Source: Peribacillus sp. FSL H8-0477 (lineage in GTDB: Bacteria > Bacillota > Bacilli > Bacillales > DSM-1321). From it: a DNA stretch of 64,000 nt. Below the pieces are notes generated by a model. That model was not told where the DNA came from, searched no databases, and was given only the letters and a program-made list of their open reading frames with translations. Positions 53,199 to 61,665 of the stretch are shown here, piece by piece (the first letter of the stretch is position 1; every line of letters begins with the position of its first letter). The stretch covers positions 310,001 to 374,000 of the forward strand of contig NZ_JBBODE010000001.1 in assembly GCF_038002765.1 (NCBI RefSeq). Direction: 5' to 3'. The translations under genes were made by a program, and so were the position numbers.

Positions 53199-53900
53199 CA
53201 TTTAACTCCTACTCCATTAAAGATTGTTAACATTAACAGCGTCTAACCTAACTAATGAATCTTTATCACAATCTAAAGTGTACTTAATATCTCCAATTTG
53301 AAATTCAGTTTCACCACCATTTTTTATTATATTACCTAAATCCATCTTTCTAAGAAGAATCTCTTCTCTGGTTTTAATGGGAATGTCTTGGTCAGCTACG
53401 GATGTGAAGAAAGCCGAAGCTATGTCTTTAAATTCGTCGATATCTTTATCGGTTGTTAAATCAAATCCAGCTAAATATAGTTTTGTGAACTGTCTTGAAT
53501 TAGGAGATAGTGTACCGCCCATCACTATTTTATCATTTGGGTACACCATCGCATCAGAGGAGTTGTCTCCAAAAGAAATAGAATGTTCAATCTTTAAACC
53601 TTTTAAATATTTATTATAGCGATATGCTAATGTTGTGGGGTCAAGGGAGTCGTCTATGATGTGGGTTTTTGCAATTGCTTGGTCGGCTTTTTCCTTGTAT
53701 TTTTGTCTAGCTTTCTCTTTTTCTTGTTCGGCTTTTACGATTTCTTGTTCTTTTTCTTTCGCTTTTTCATATCTTTCACTGTTAGCCGAATCTTCAATAA
53801 ATGTGCTTCCGATAATAAAAAATAGTCCCAAAGCTATAATAGCGATGGCACCCCACTTTAATTTTCCCTGCATAGATATTAAGCTCCTATCCTATAAAGT
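53101..53900. repeat. Tandem duplication unit of about 793 bp
   Basis: The sequence ATAAAGTATAATATTAGCTG occurs at 53101 and again at 53894, an offset of 793 bp. Between them lie one copy of the membrane gene and its short downstream gene. Corresponding DNA of the other copy runs from about 52350. Identity is highest at the start of the genes. Confidence 0.75.
53217..53873 (-). CDS. Membrane-anchored coiled-coil protein, paralogue B
   Basis: A 218-residue paralogue of 52421-53080 with the same layout: membrane segment (6-24), coiled coil (EKAKEKEQEIVKAEQEKEKA) and a C-terminal domain (LAYRYNKYLKGLKIEHSISF...). Upstream DNA is shared with the other copy. Drift in the C-terminal part suggests an old duplication or diversifying selection on the exposed domain. 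Confidence 0.7.
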   Translation of the reverse strand: MQGKLKWGAIAIIALGLFFIIGSTFIEDSANSERYEKAKEKEQEIVKAEQEKEKARQKYKEKADQAIAKTHIIDDSLDPTTLAYRYNKYLKGLKIEHSISFGDNSSDAMVYPNDKIVMGGTLSPNSRQFTKLYLAGFDLTTDKDIDEFKDIASAFFTSVADQDIPIKTREEILLRKMDLGNIIKNGGETEFQIGDIKYTLDCDKDSLVRLDAVNVNNL

Positions 53901-54565
53901 ATAATATTAGCTGGATTATCTTATTCCCAGAATTGTTTGGTAAGTACGATAGGTCATATTTAAACCTTGATCCTAATAGTTCCCCACAACATCTCCCTGT
54001 GTTCTATTTCCTAACAGAAACACTCTATTTGATGTCATCCTCAAGTCTATGAAATTAGTGTTTCTCATGCATATCACTTGCTGGTGTTGCCCAGTAGCCC
54101 CCTGATTTCCTATCCCAGTGAAAGGAGTGTGGCTGCAAGCATTCTCTTTGTTAGTTTAATATAAATTTCCCCAGTATTTTGATATCTTTTGTTTGTGGAC
54201 TAACCTTTTCCTAAAAAGATTCTTTTTCATTCACTGCTGTATGTAAATCATATGTCTGTACCTTTAGTGATACCTAATCAAGTATGGAAATATACCTATT
54301 TTAATCCAGTAACCGCTAATACTTTAACATTATATTCTATTTTAGTTGTAATTTGGTATATATTTTTATGTTAAATATATATTCGAAATTTATTAACGGA
54401 GGAGAGCATTTATTGGATTCTTCTTGCGCTACATTAACTAAAAGTGCTGCAGACCCTTGACCTACTATGTGATTTTTCATTCTTTTATTTTGGCTATTTT
54501 CGTAATGTATGACCAAATAAAAAAGCCACTTTCAAAAGGAAGCAGCATTAACAGTTATTAAACTA
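53901..54565. other. Gap before the group II intron
   Basis: About 660 bp with no convincing gene. It includes the 3' exon side of the intron (TAGTTTAATAACTG) and a stretch reading AAGCCACTTTCAAAAGGAAG near 54522-54541. No RNA gene was recognised. Confidence 0.45.
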
Positions 54566-54622
54566 GTCGAGTAGAAGGGAACCTCTCTACCTTACGGTAG
54601 ATTGAGTTCCTCCCCCCTCACA

Positions 54623-54655
54623 GAACCGTGCTTGCGCTATTTACGCACACGGCTC
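54623..54655 (-). ncRNA. Group II intron domain V
   Basis: The minus strand reads GAGCCGTGTGCG, TAAATAG, CGCAAGCACGGTTC: the catalytic hairpin with its AGC-like base and bulged region. Its length (33 nt) and position after the maturase are as expected. Confidence 0.88.
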
Positions 54656-54669
54656 CTCCAAGTCATCAT

Positions 54670-55998
54670 TCACAAAATGTAGCTAATCTTTTTTCTTAAG
54701 TCATATATATTCACCTTAACTCTTGGTGAAGGTAAAGGATATTTACGAAGAAAGAGCCTGAATTTTTCCCAAGTAAAGGATTTCCTCTGACTTCTCCTGT
54801 TGAGCCATTTAAATAATAAATATTGGATTTTGTCTTTGAATTTGTTAACACTTGGCGTATTATCCGTGATGCAATAGTAGTTAAAATAGCCTACAAGCGA
54901 GCGTTTAAATCTATCCATAATCATATGAATATTTTTATTACGGTTATTCTTTATCCATTCTTTCGATTCCTTTAGTTTACCTTGTAGCTTCTTCCTACTT
55001 GTTTTCCGTTTCACACGAAAGTATCCTTGTTTACTCTTCCCACAATAATGTGTAAAACCGAGGAAGTCAAAGGTTGCAGGTTTTCTATTCCCCGTTTGTT
55101 TTGCATCTTTCTCCGCAAACCTCCCGAAGGGGATAATTTTGGTTTTATCCTCCGCTATTTCTAGGTTAAACTTCTGTAATCTTTCCTTTAATGAGTGAAA
55201 GAATTCCTGAGCTTCGCTCTTATATTGGAAACAACACACAAAGTCATCTGCATATCTAACTATGTATGCTTGGCCTTTACACTGTTTTCTAACCTTCTTC
55301 TCAAACCATAGGTCCAGGACATAATGGAGGTATAGATTGGCAAGTACCGGAGATATGACTCCACCTTGCGGCGTGCCTTTATCTGTCTTATATTTCTTGC
55401 CTTCCTCCATGTATCCACCTTTAAGAAACCTACCTATTATTCTTAGTAGGTTAGGGTCAGCAATTCGCAGTTTTAAGAACTCCATCATCCATATGTGGTC
55501 AACGTTGTCGAAGAATCCTTTGATATCTACATCTACTACATAATTTACTGATTTCTTTTCAATATAATGATTTAATATCTTCAAAGCATCGTGACAATTA
55601 CGATTTGGGCGGAATCCAAAAGAGCAGTCTAGGAAATCATTTTCATAGATGGCATTTAGTATTTTTGTAATGCCTTTCTGCACAATCTTATCTTCATGTT
55701 CCGGTATCCCCAAGGGTCTTTTCTTGTTGGAGTTAAGCTTAGGAATATACATTCTCCTTACGGGAACAGGATGATAACTTTTGCTTTTGAGCCTATTTAC
55801 TAAGTCCACTATATTTTCCTCTAGTGTTTCACTGTATTGCTCTTTAGTTGTGCCGTTAATCCCAGTTGCCTTCTTATTAGGTAATTCAACATGACATTGA
55901 ACTAGGGATTGCTTATTTAGTAAATGTGCAAGAGATGTAAATTTCATCTTCGGATCAGATTTTGCTAATTTTGCTATCCTTAATAGTTTTGTTTCCAT
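54670..55998 (-). CDS. Group II intron reverse transcriptase/maturase (LtrA type)
   Basis: A 442-residue multifunctional protein. RT motifs: VDVDIKGFFDNVDH, KGTPQGGVISPVLANLYLHY and YADDF (catalytic Asp pair), then KTKIIPFGRFA and FDFLGFTHY; the C-terminal maturase domain includes the RRSQRKSFTWEKF region. There is no HNH endonuclease domain, so the intron would use nicked or single-stranded DNA. It splices and reinserts the surrounding intron. Confidence 0.94.
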   Translation of the reverse strand: METKLLRIAKLAKSDPKMKFTSLAHLLNKQSLVQCHVELPNKKATGINGTTKEQYSETLEENIVDLVNRLKSKSYHPVPVRRMYIPKLNSNKKRPLGIPEHEDKIVQKGITKILNAIYENDFLDCSFGFRPNRNCHDALKILNHYIEKKSVNYVVDVDIKGFFDNVDHIWMMEFLKLRIADPNLLRIIGRFLKGGYMEEGKKYKTDKGTPQGGVISPVLANLYLHYVLDLWFEKKVRKQCKGQAYIVRYADDFVCCFQYKSEAQEFFHSLKERLQKFNLEIAEDKTKIIPFGRFAEKDAKQTGNRKPATFDFLGFTHYCGKSKQGYFRVKRKTSRKKLQGKLKESKEWIKNNRNKNIHMIMDRFKRSLVGYFNYYCITDNTPSVNKFKDKIQYLLFKWLNRRSQRKSFTWEKFRLFLRKYPLPSPRVKVNIYDLRKKISYIL

Positions 55999-56527
55999 TT
56001 AGTATCCTACCTCCGCGTGTAGTAAATGTGTCCCTAATAAGGGTGATAACTTGGTAGCAGCCTTTCCTCCATCGGCATTACCCAACTTCATTGGTACTAC
56101 GCTGCTATCCGACTCCCTACAACGGCATTTGGTTTCCTTGCTTATTATCGCTTGTACACCATACTCTTCTATAAGAAGAGACCGGTAGGGTCTCCCGAGT
56201 TGCCGTATCATATCAATGTCTGACGTGCCAAGGTCTCTGACTCCAGAGAGGTTTTATCCTTCTTGCCTTTAACGATGGATAAAATGTAGCTTTCTGCTGT
56301 GCTTAAGGCATCAGCCCTCTCGATTTACTAACATTATGGAGCTCAATCCCTTCAACCTATTGGCTTTCGGCCCGCCATCTAACTGTCTACGCTTAAAGGC
56401 TAATGTTACCATTAGCCCTCCAAGACTCGCTACGAGTGAATGGCTAGTTCTTTCTCGACGGGAATCCCACCCGCTATATGATACGACCTAGGCTCGGCCG
56501 CACAAGCACCCGTTAGCTGAATATTTA

Positions 56528-56872
56528 TTAATTCACTTTAATGATGTCTATATGATTCGTTGTAGTAGTCAATATTACTTTATGATTTCCTTTTGTATAG
56601 TAAACGCTAGCCCCGCCACTTTCTCCTTTTTTCCATCCATTCGCTTTAAGAGCTATTTTATAACTAAATGGTATGCCATTTTCTTCTGATGCTTGTGACC
56701 AATCATAACTTTTCCCTTGACCATTTTCTTGAATTAGCTCAGCTTTTTTAGGAATTAGGAAGTCAAATGAATCTTCCGAAGGTTCGTAAAGAGATAAGGA
56801 TATAAAATAATAAATGAATCCAACTAGCAAAAACGTAGTTAAAGTAATGGTCCAACCAACCATTTTCTTCAT
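56528..56872 (-). CDS. Membrane-anchored hypothetical protein (114 aa)
   Basis: One N-terminal membrane segment (about 5-28, TLTTFLLVGFIYYFISLSL) and an 85-residue outer region (YDWSQASEENGIPFSYKIAL, then KGESGGASVYYTKGNHKVIL). The exposed part looks like a small beta-rich domain. Family not recognised. The group II intron begins 25 bp after its stop. Confidence 0.55.
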   Translation of the reverse strand: MKKMVGWTITLTTFLLVGFIYYFISLSLYEPSEDSFDFLIPKKAELIQENGQGKSYDWSQASEENGIPFSYKIALKANGWKKGESGGASVYYTKGNHKVILTTTTNHIDIIKVN

Positions 56873-57008
56873 TTTACTTCCTCTTCCTTTATAAGTTTAA
56901 TTGGAATTAATAAGCCAACAACTATTTTTTTCTATTTACTCTATTCAAATGATGGATTATCCTTCTTTAATTAACCTGCCCCGTTTCTACAATAAGGAGT
57001 TCAACACA

Positions 57009-57046
57009 AAAGGGCATTAATCCTTCTTGGATTAATGCCCCTTTTC
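57009..57046 (-). terminator. Strong rho-independent terminator
   Basis: GGGGCATTAATCC/GGATTAATGCCC makes a 12-13-bp stem with a short loop; on the minus strand TTTTGTG follows. It lies immediately after the integrase fragment. Confidence 0.8.
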
Positions 57047-57049
57047 ATA

Positions 57050-57349
57050 TCAGAAAAACTTTTTATATAGCTCTCGTCGGAGTGTCCCACTTAAATAAGC
57101 ATAAATTTTAGTCGTTTCACTCTTTTCGTGGCCCATCAAATTTTGAATGACTTCTAAAGGTGCCCCATTATTCAACAAAGTAGTGGCATAACTATCTCTC
57201 AACTGATGGGGGTGAATACTTTTATTGATTCCAGATCTTTTAGATATCCGTTTAATGACATATCTCGTTTGTGAAATACTCATCCTATGAGGAGCACGAA
57301 CTGTCACAAATAATGCCCCCGTTTGTTCATTAAGAATGAAGTTATTTAA
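57050..57349 (-). pseudogene. Tyrosine recombinase (integrase), C-terminal fragment
   Basis: Only the last 90 or so residues of a tyrosine recombinase are present: HPHQLRDSYATTLL (H-x-x-R), LMGHEKSETTKIYAY with the catalytic Tyr, and a basic tail LSGTLRRELYKKFF. The first catalytic Arg and the N-terminal arm-binding domain are missing; the open frame begins near 57349. It marks a former mobile element or XerC/D-like gene. Confidence 0.75.
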
Positions 57350-57367
57350 CTAATGATTGAGATTACA

Positions 57368-57637
57368 TTACCACTTAGGATCAGTAATGAAATAAACACT
57401 GATTGACAAAATCAGAAGGAAAATTAGAAGTAATTGAAAACATAACCCTACAATACTACAAACCCTACCTGAAATAGCCAAACCTCTACCTTTTTCATTG
57501 GATTCCTCAATTTCTACAATACTTTTAGATGATATAACAAGTCCAAGAATACCAAGAATTAAGCCAATATAAGGTATGACTATTGATAATACTCCTAATA
57601 TTAATGAAACAATAGATTTATTATTTATTATTTTCAT
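57368..57637 (-). CDS. DUF4190 small membrane protein
   Basis: An 89-residue protein with two membrane hairpins: SIVSLILGVLSIVIPYIGLILGILGLVIS and GRVCSIVGLCFQLLLIFLLI, separated by a short charged loop (EIEESNEKGRGLA). This is the DUF4190 pattern. Function unknown. Confidence 0.8.
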   Translation of the reverse strand: MKIINNKSIVSLILGVLSIVIPYIGLILGILGLVISSKSIVEIEESNEKGRGLAISGRVCSIVGLCFQLLLIFLLILSISVYFITDPKW

Positions 57638-57888
57638 TCCATAGCCCCTTATAAATAAAGCTTTTTTCTTACTTTAAACAACAAATTTGGAATTTCATTT
57701 ATTGTAGTTTTATAATTTCCACTCATTTCCTTCCCATTAAAGATATTTGATAATTACTTTCTTTATTCTTCATAACGGAATGAAATTTGTAGAACTAACC
57801 TGCCCCTTAAGCTGAACAAGGGATACCATAAAATAGTAATTTAACCTTTTGTATACGAAAACAGCCTTTATTACAACTTCATTTTCCA

Positions 57889-58239
57889 TTAAAGCCTTTG
57901 GATATGTGTTTGATTAAATGAATCTTCATATTTCAACCCAAAACCTAATAGTCGATCCAAAAAGATATGTGCTGCCCAGATGATTGATATCATAAGTAAA
58001 TAATCGTTGGAAATGTACAGGTAACTTCCTGCTAAAAGCAGCGGTAAAAGAAAACTGTGTCCGACATTATACATACTTGCCCCTATTTTCTTGTTAATGA
58101 CATAACCGATTATGGTACAATCAGGAACGAACAAAAGGACAAAAAATAGCCAAATCGGAAAGTCTAACTGCAGGTATAGATATAATGAAAGAGCAAAAGC
58201 AACTCCGTTTTCGACACGGATTAATTGGTTATTGGTCAT
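57889..58239 (-). CDS. DUF4260 membrane protein
   Basis: A 116-residue protein with four membrane segments and the DUF4260 landmarks PDCTIIGYVINKKIGASMYN, GHSFLLPLLL and the ending DRLLGFGLKYEDSFNQTHI. The start lies inside the end of the MerR gene (11-bp overlap), so the two are co-translated. Role unknown; often controlled by an adjacent regulator. Confidence 0.85.
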   Translation of the reverse strand: MTNNQLIRVENGVAFALSLYLYLQLDFPIWLFFVLLFVPDCTIIGYVINKKIGASMYNVGHSFLLPLLLAGSYLYISNDYLLMISIIWAAHIFLDRLLGFGLKYEDSFNQTHIQRL

Positions 58240-58639
58240 TGTATACCCCTCTGATCAACTCTTCAATTTCTGTTTTATTTTCTATGTATTTCTCTTCTTG
58301 TACGAGTTTTTTTATCGTTTGCAATACGGTTAATGCTTGTTGATAAAACTCAATTTTTTCCTCAAGTTTCGTGATTTTTTGATTGAATAACCCGACTGAA
58401 GCTTTGTTGCATTCGGGTGTGATTGATTCAGCACTTAATACTAACAATTGTTGTATCTCTTTTATTGAAAAACCTAGTTGCTTTAATACAATGATAAGCT
58501 GCAGCTGTTTTTCACTTTCTTCATTATATTCCCGGTACCCATTTTCACGTCTTGTTGGTTTCAATAAGTTCTCTTTCTCGTAATATCGTATGGTATCCGT
58601 CTGAATTTGATATTTCTCAGCAAAATCTTTGATTTGCAT
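58229..58639 (-). CDS. MerR-family regulator
   Basis: A 136-residue protein: HTH and wing MQIKDFAEKYQIQTDTIRYYEKENLLKPTRRENGYREY, then a long coiled-coil dimerisation helix (QKITKLEEKIEFYQQALTVL). No metal-binding cysteine pair, so it is not a heavy-metal sensor. ATG 58639 follows GGGGGTGG. It overlaps and likely controls the DUF4260 gene. Confidence 0.9.
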   Translation of the reverse strand: MQIKDFAEKYQIQTDTIRYYEKENLLKPTRRENGYREYNEESEKQLQLIIVLKQLGFSIKEIQQLLVLSAESITPECNKASVGLFNQKITKLEEKIEFYQQALTVLQTIKKLVQEEKYIENKTEIEELIRGVYNDQ

Positions 58640-58749
58640 CGTAACCACCCCCACTACAACATAACATTGGAGTAAGGTCTAAGGTCAAGAGAGTTGTTAA
58701 AAGATTGAGATAGACACTATACTAAAAACTATAAAACTAAGGAAGTGCA

Positions 58750-59325
58750 GTGCATGTGACAAAACAACAAAAAAGGAAAAGGGGAGTTCTTTTTATCCTC
58801 TTGTGTCTTTATTTAGCCGGATTGGTTTACTTCATGTTTTTCGGGTTTGGACGTTCAGACCTCGCAGAAACCCAAGAATATCGGTATTGGCTGATACCAG
58901 ATCAAATCCCTTTATGGGTTCCTAGGTCTTTTTCGATAGACACTATAAAACTATGGATCTTTGCTCTTGGTAACCTTTTGGCGTTTGTTCCATTTGGAAT
59001 ACTTGTGCCGATGGTCTTTAAAAACCAGATGAAATCTTTCATTAGGTTTATTTTCTTGTTTGTCGTTTTTATTTTTTGTATGGAAGTCCTTCAAATGGTC
59101 ACCTATTTAGGAAGCTTTGATGCAACGGATATTATGGTAAATACCATGGGCGCAGCAATTGGTTTCTGTTCATACAAAATAAGTGAACGGATGAAGACTT
59201 CAAGAACAAAACGTATCTCGATGGGAGTGACTATTGTGGGATTATCTTTGGTGTCGTTCTTCATTGCGGAGATATTTAATGAAAAAGTCACGCCCTACAT
59301 TGAAAACATTTTTGGACGTTTATGA
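58750..59325 (+). CDS. VanZ-family membrane protein
   Basis: A 191-residue VanZ-like protein: FILLCLYLAGLVYFMFFGFG, GNLLAFVPFGILVP, MEVLQMVTYLGSFDATDIMV and NTMGAAIGFCSYK (the conserved E-hh-Q...D-hh-N...G set). The start is GTG at 58750 or 58756, after AAGGAAG. Monocistronic, followed by a long perfect terminator. Function unknown. Confidence 0.87.
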   Translation: MHVTKQQKRKRGVLFILLCLYLAGLVYFMFFGFGRSDLAETQEYRYWLIPDQIPLWVPRSFSIDTIKLWIFALGNLLAFVPFGILVPMVFKNQMKSFIRFIFLFVVFIFCMEVLQMVTYLGSFDATDIMVNTMGAAIGFCSYKISERMKTSRTKRISMGVTIVGLSLVSFFIAEIFNEKVTPYIENIFGRL

Positions 59326-59341
59326 GGAATAAGCCATTTAC

Positions 59342-59387
59342 ATACAAATAAGAAAAGAGCCATGAATGGCTCTTTTCTTATTTGTAT
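59342..59387. terminator. Bidirectional terminator with 22-bp perfect arms
   Basis: From ATACAAATAAGAAAAGAGCC to its exact complement, 22 bp on each side of a GA centre, with T/A-rich flanks. It separates the convergent VanZ and DinB genes and can act on both strands. Confidence 0.9.
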
Positions 59388-59400
59388 CCTGTAACACTCT

Positions 59401-59874
59401 TTATTCGAACAATTGTACATTCGGTTCTCGATTCAAAACATGTACAAGCATGGCATGCAGCTGACCACGGTGATGATAGAAATGAGCCTGCGTATCCAGA
59501 AGCCACTCATATCGCGAATGCACAGCCCCGAAAAAGGAAGTGGTTACCCGCAACAACTCCTTTTCCTCCAATTCTACTAAACTCTCTCTAAGAAATGAGT
59601 AGTTATCTTGCAGAGTGGAAACAATGGCATTCAGATTCATTTCCGGCTCAGCTTCCTCATAGTACCGATCCAGTTCCTCCTCTGAGGTTCCTAAACCGAT
59701 TAGGAAATCGGCTTTACATATAACCGACATGTGCGCCAATAGTTCACCGATAGACCATTTTTCTGGATTTGATTTGATGGATAGGTCTTCGTTGCTTAAC
59801 GTATTCATCAGCTTGATAACAGAATCGACCGCCATATCCATCTGATTAATGATTCCCTTACAATAAATGTTCAA
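59401..59874 (-). CDS. DinB-family protein
   Basis: A 157-residue four-helix protein with a DinB-like metal site: WSIGELLAHMSVICKADFLI (first His) and HFYHHRGQLHAML (H-x3-H). Start is TTG 59874, after GGAGGGG. DinB proteins include thiol transferases (bacillithiol S-transferase group); the substrate is unknown. Confidence 0.87.
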   Translation of the reverse strand: MNIYCKGIINQMDMAVDSVIKLMNTLSNEDLSIKSNPEKWSIGELLAHMSVICKADFLIGLGTSEEELDRYYEEAEPEMNLNAIVSTLQDNYSFLRESLVELEEKELLRVTTSFFGAVHSRYEWLLDTQAHFYHHRGQLHAMLVHVLNREPNVQLFE

Positions 59875-59979
59875 CCTATTCCCCTCCTTTTTTTCACTAA
59901 AATCATAAGCTTCAGCTTAAAAGATAAGATTTAGATTTACACAAAAAAGAGCTAATCAGCTCGATCATTTAGTGAACAA

Positions 59980-60372
59980 TCAATGTCGTCTAAAATCAAA
60001 TTTATCCTTTGGCACATCTAATGAATGTCCATTAATCTCAACTGTATCATTGTCTGTCCAAGTAATACTCGCAGACTCCTCTCGATAATTCCAATATATA
60101 GTTTTGGTTTTTTTATTGCTGTTATTAAAGACCAACTCGCCGCGAACAGCATATCCCGTTGTAGCACCTCCGCTAGAGACATATGTTTTAACAGTGTATT
60201 CCCCATCAGCCGATGTCTCTTCTGTAAGATAATCTCCTGTCGGTAACCTATTCATATCAAAAAATACCCAATACACACCATATCCGACCAATAACAAACC
60301 CAAAATCATAAGTGCCTTTATATAAAATTTCTTCGGTTCATTTTGAACAGTCTTTTCTTCTATATACTCCAT
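59980..60372 (-). CDS. DUF5412 membrane protein
   Basis: A 130-residue protein with one membrane segment (about 20-38) and a small outer domain: LPTGDYLTEETSADGEYTVK, SGGATTGYAVRGELVFNN, YWNYREESASITWTDNDTVE and NGHSLDVPKDKFDFRRH. This matches the DUF5412 pattern. ATG 60372 follows GGAG. Function unknown. Confidence 0.82.
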   Translation of the reverse strand: MEYIEEKTVQNEPKKFYIKALMILGLLLVGYGVYWVFFDMNRLPTGDYLTEETSADGEYTVKTYVSSGGATTGYAVRGELVFNNSNKKTKTIYWNYREESASITWTDNDTVEINGHSLDVPKDKFDFRRH

Positions 60373-60538
60373 TGCAAGAATTCTCCTTTTTTTCTTTATC
60401 CTCACTTTACCACAAAAAATTCAATGAGTTATCTGGATTTTCTCTTTTAGAGCTGGCAACTAAATACGTTTTTAAGAGTTCCTTGTAACGAAGTTATTGT
60501 ATAATTAATGGTAGGTATTAACAATATAGGAGGAATAT

Positions 60539-61252
60539 ATGATTGCACTTGTTTATGATCAATTAAATCAATGGGGAAAAGATGATAACTTTTTTATGGA
60601 GTTGCTTGTATCTACGGAGTCCAAAGCAATTGCTGATTTAGGGTGTGGCACAGGGAGAATAACCGTTGAAATGGCAAAGGCAGGTTATCGTGTAACAGCT
60701 ATTGATCCAAATGCTGAAGCTATTCAGTATGCTAAGAAAAAGGATTATGCAGAGGTTGTAACGTGGATTATAGGTGATAGCGCAGATTTGGAAACAGCAG
60801 CTTATGATGCAGTTATCATGACAGCCAATGTCGCACAGGTATTTATAACAGATGAAAGCTGGAAAACTGTTGTCCATGATGCTTATTGCGCATTGAAACC
60901 AGGTGGTCACTTTATTTTTGATACACGTAATCCTAATGTTAAGGCATGGGAAGAATGGCAAAAAGACGATAAAATAGACCAAATTCAAGATTTGAACACA
61001 GGAGATACATTAACCATGTGGGATGAATATGAAGGATTAAATGGTAGTGTCTTTACTTTCTATGAAAAAATAAAAAATGAAAAAACAAACGTAGTAATTG
61101 AAGACAAAGTACAACTTATTTTTCGTAGCTATGAGGAAATAAACGAGTCACTTCATCAGGCTGGATTTACTAAAGTTAAGGCATATGAGGATTGGGAATT
61201 TAAACTCGCGACATCAAAAGCTAAATCGTTTATTTTCCATAGTGTGAAATAA
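60539..61252 (+). CDS. Class I SAM-dependent methyltransferase
   Basis: A 237-residue enzyme: AIADLGCGTGRITVEMAKAG (SAM motif I), AIDPNAEAIQYAKKK (acidic motif II), GDSADLETAAYDAVIM (motif III-IV) and ALKPGGHFIFDTRNP. The type resembles small-molecule methyltransferases; the substrate is unknown. GGAGGA lies just before ATG. Followed by a short hairpin (61318-61343). Confidence 0.9.
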   Translation: MIALVYDQLNQWGKDDNFFMELLVSTESKAIADLGCGTGRITVEMAKAGYRVTAIDPNAEAIQYAKKKDYAEVVTWIIGDSADLETAAYDAVIMTANVAQVFITDESWKTVVHDAYCALKPGGHFIFDTRNPNVKAWEEWQKDDKIDQIQDLNTGDTLTMWDEYEGLNGSVFTFYEKIKNEKTNVVIEDKVQLIFRSYEEINESLHQAGFTKVKAYEDWEFKLATSKAKSFIFHSVK

Positions 61253-61317
61253 ACGCTTAGTATTATAGAATTTTTACACAGTACTGATAGTTGAACACAA
61301 AGGTGTAAGAAACATAG

Positions 61318-61343
61318 AGAAGGCAGCCAATTGGCTACCTTCT
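61318..61343. other. Hairpin between convergent genes
   Basis: AGAAGG-C-AGCCAATTGGCT-A-CCTTCT forms a nearly continuous stem with no T-run. Possibly a weak bidirectional terminator. Confidence 0.5.
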
Positions 61344-61385
61344 GATGATGCACCTGATTGTTTATAAAGCTTGGGACTTAAAAGA

Positions 61386-61649
61386 CTATAAGACTTTCTG
61401 TACCTTTAATTCTTTTTCAAGCGCCTTTAAACCTAGTTCAGTTACACCTGTATATTGTCCGTCTTTTCCGATTTCAATGACCGGCACATAACGGACGCCA
61501 TATTTTGCTTCTAAAATATCACGGCGATTATCATGCTCTGTCACATCAATCACCTTATAATCGATTTGTTTTTCTGCAAAGAATTCTTTTACATCCTCAC
61601 AATAAGAACAACCATTTTTCGCCCATAATAATACAGTTACCTCACTCAT
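61386..61649 (-). CDS. Glutaredoxin-like thioltransferase (YtnI-like)
   Basis: An 87-residue glutaredoxin: WAKNGCSYCEDVKEFF (active-site CSYC), then the cis-Pro YVPVIEIG. I use ATG 61649, 9 bp from AAGGAG; a first ATG two codons earlier is too close. Ten bp separate its upstream region from the permease gene, so it is in the cystine operon. In B. subtilis a glutaredoxin, YtnI, belongs to the large S-box-like sulphur operon with the Tcy transporter. Confidence 0.9.
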   Translation of the reverse strand: MSEVTVLLWAKNGCSYCEDVKEFFAEKQIDYKVIDVTEHDNRRDILEAKYGVRYVPVIEIGKDGQYTGVTELGLKALEKELKVQKVL

Positions 61650-61665
61650 TATCATTCACTCCTTA

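Larger units (their letters stand above)
54566..56503 (-). mobile_element. Group II intron
   Basis: On the minus strand the intron begins with GTGCGGCCGAGCC (from 56503) and ends about TACTCGAC (54566). In between are a structured 500-nt 5' part (domains I-III), the maturase gene in domain IV, a clear domain V (54623-54655) and a domain VI-like stem (CTCAATCTACC...GGTAGAGAGG). It inserts into the intergenic region after the gene at 56528. The 5' boundary is good, the 3' boundary accurate to a few bases. Confidence 0.85.

Noticed and set aside
57050..57349. Functional integrase and an att site
   Set aside because: Only the C-terminal third is present and no direct repeats were seen near a tRNA; no tRNA gene was found at all.
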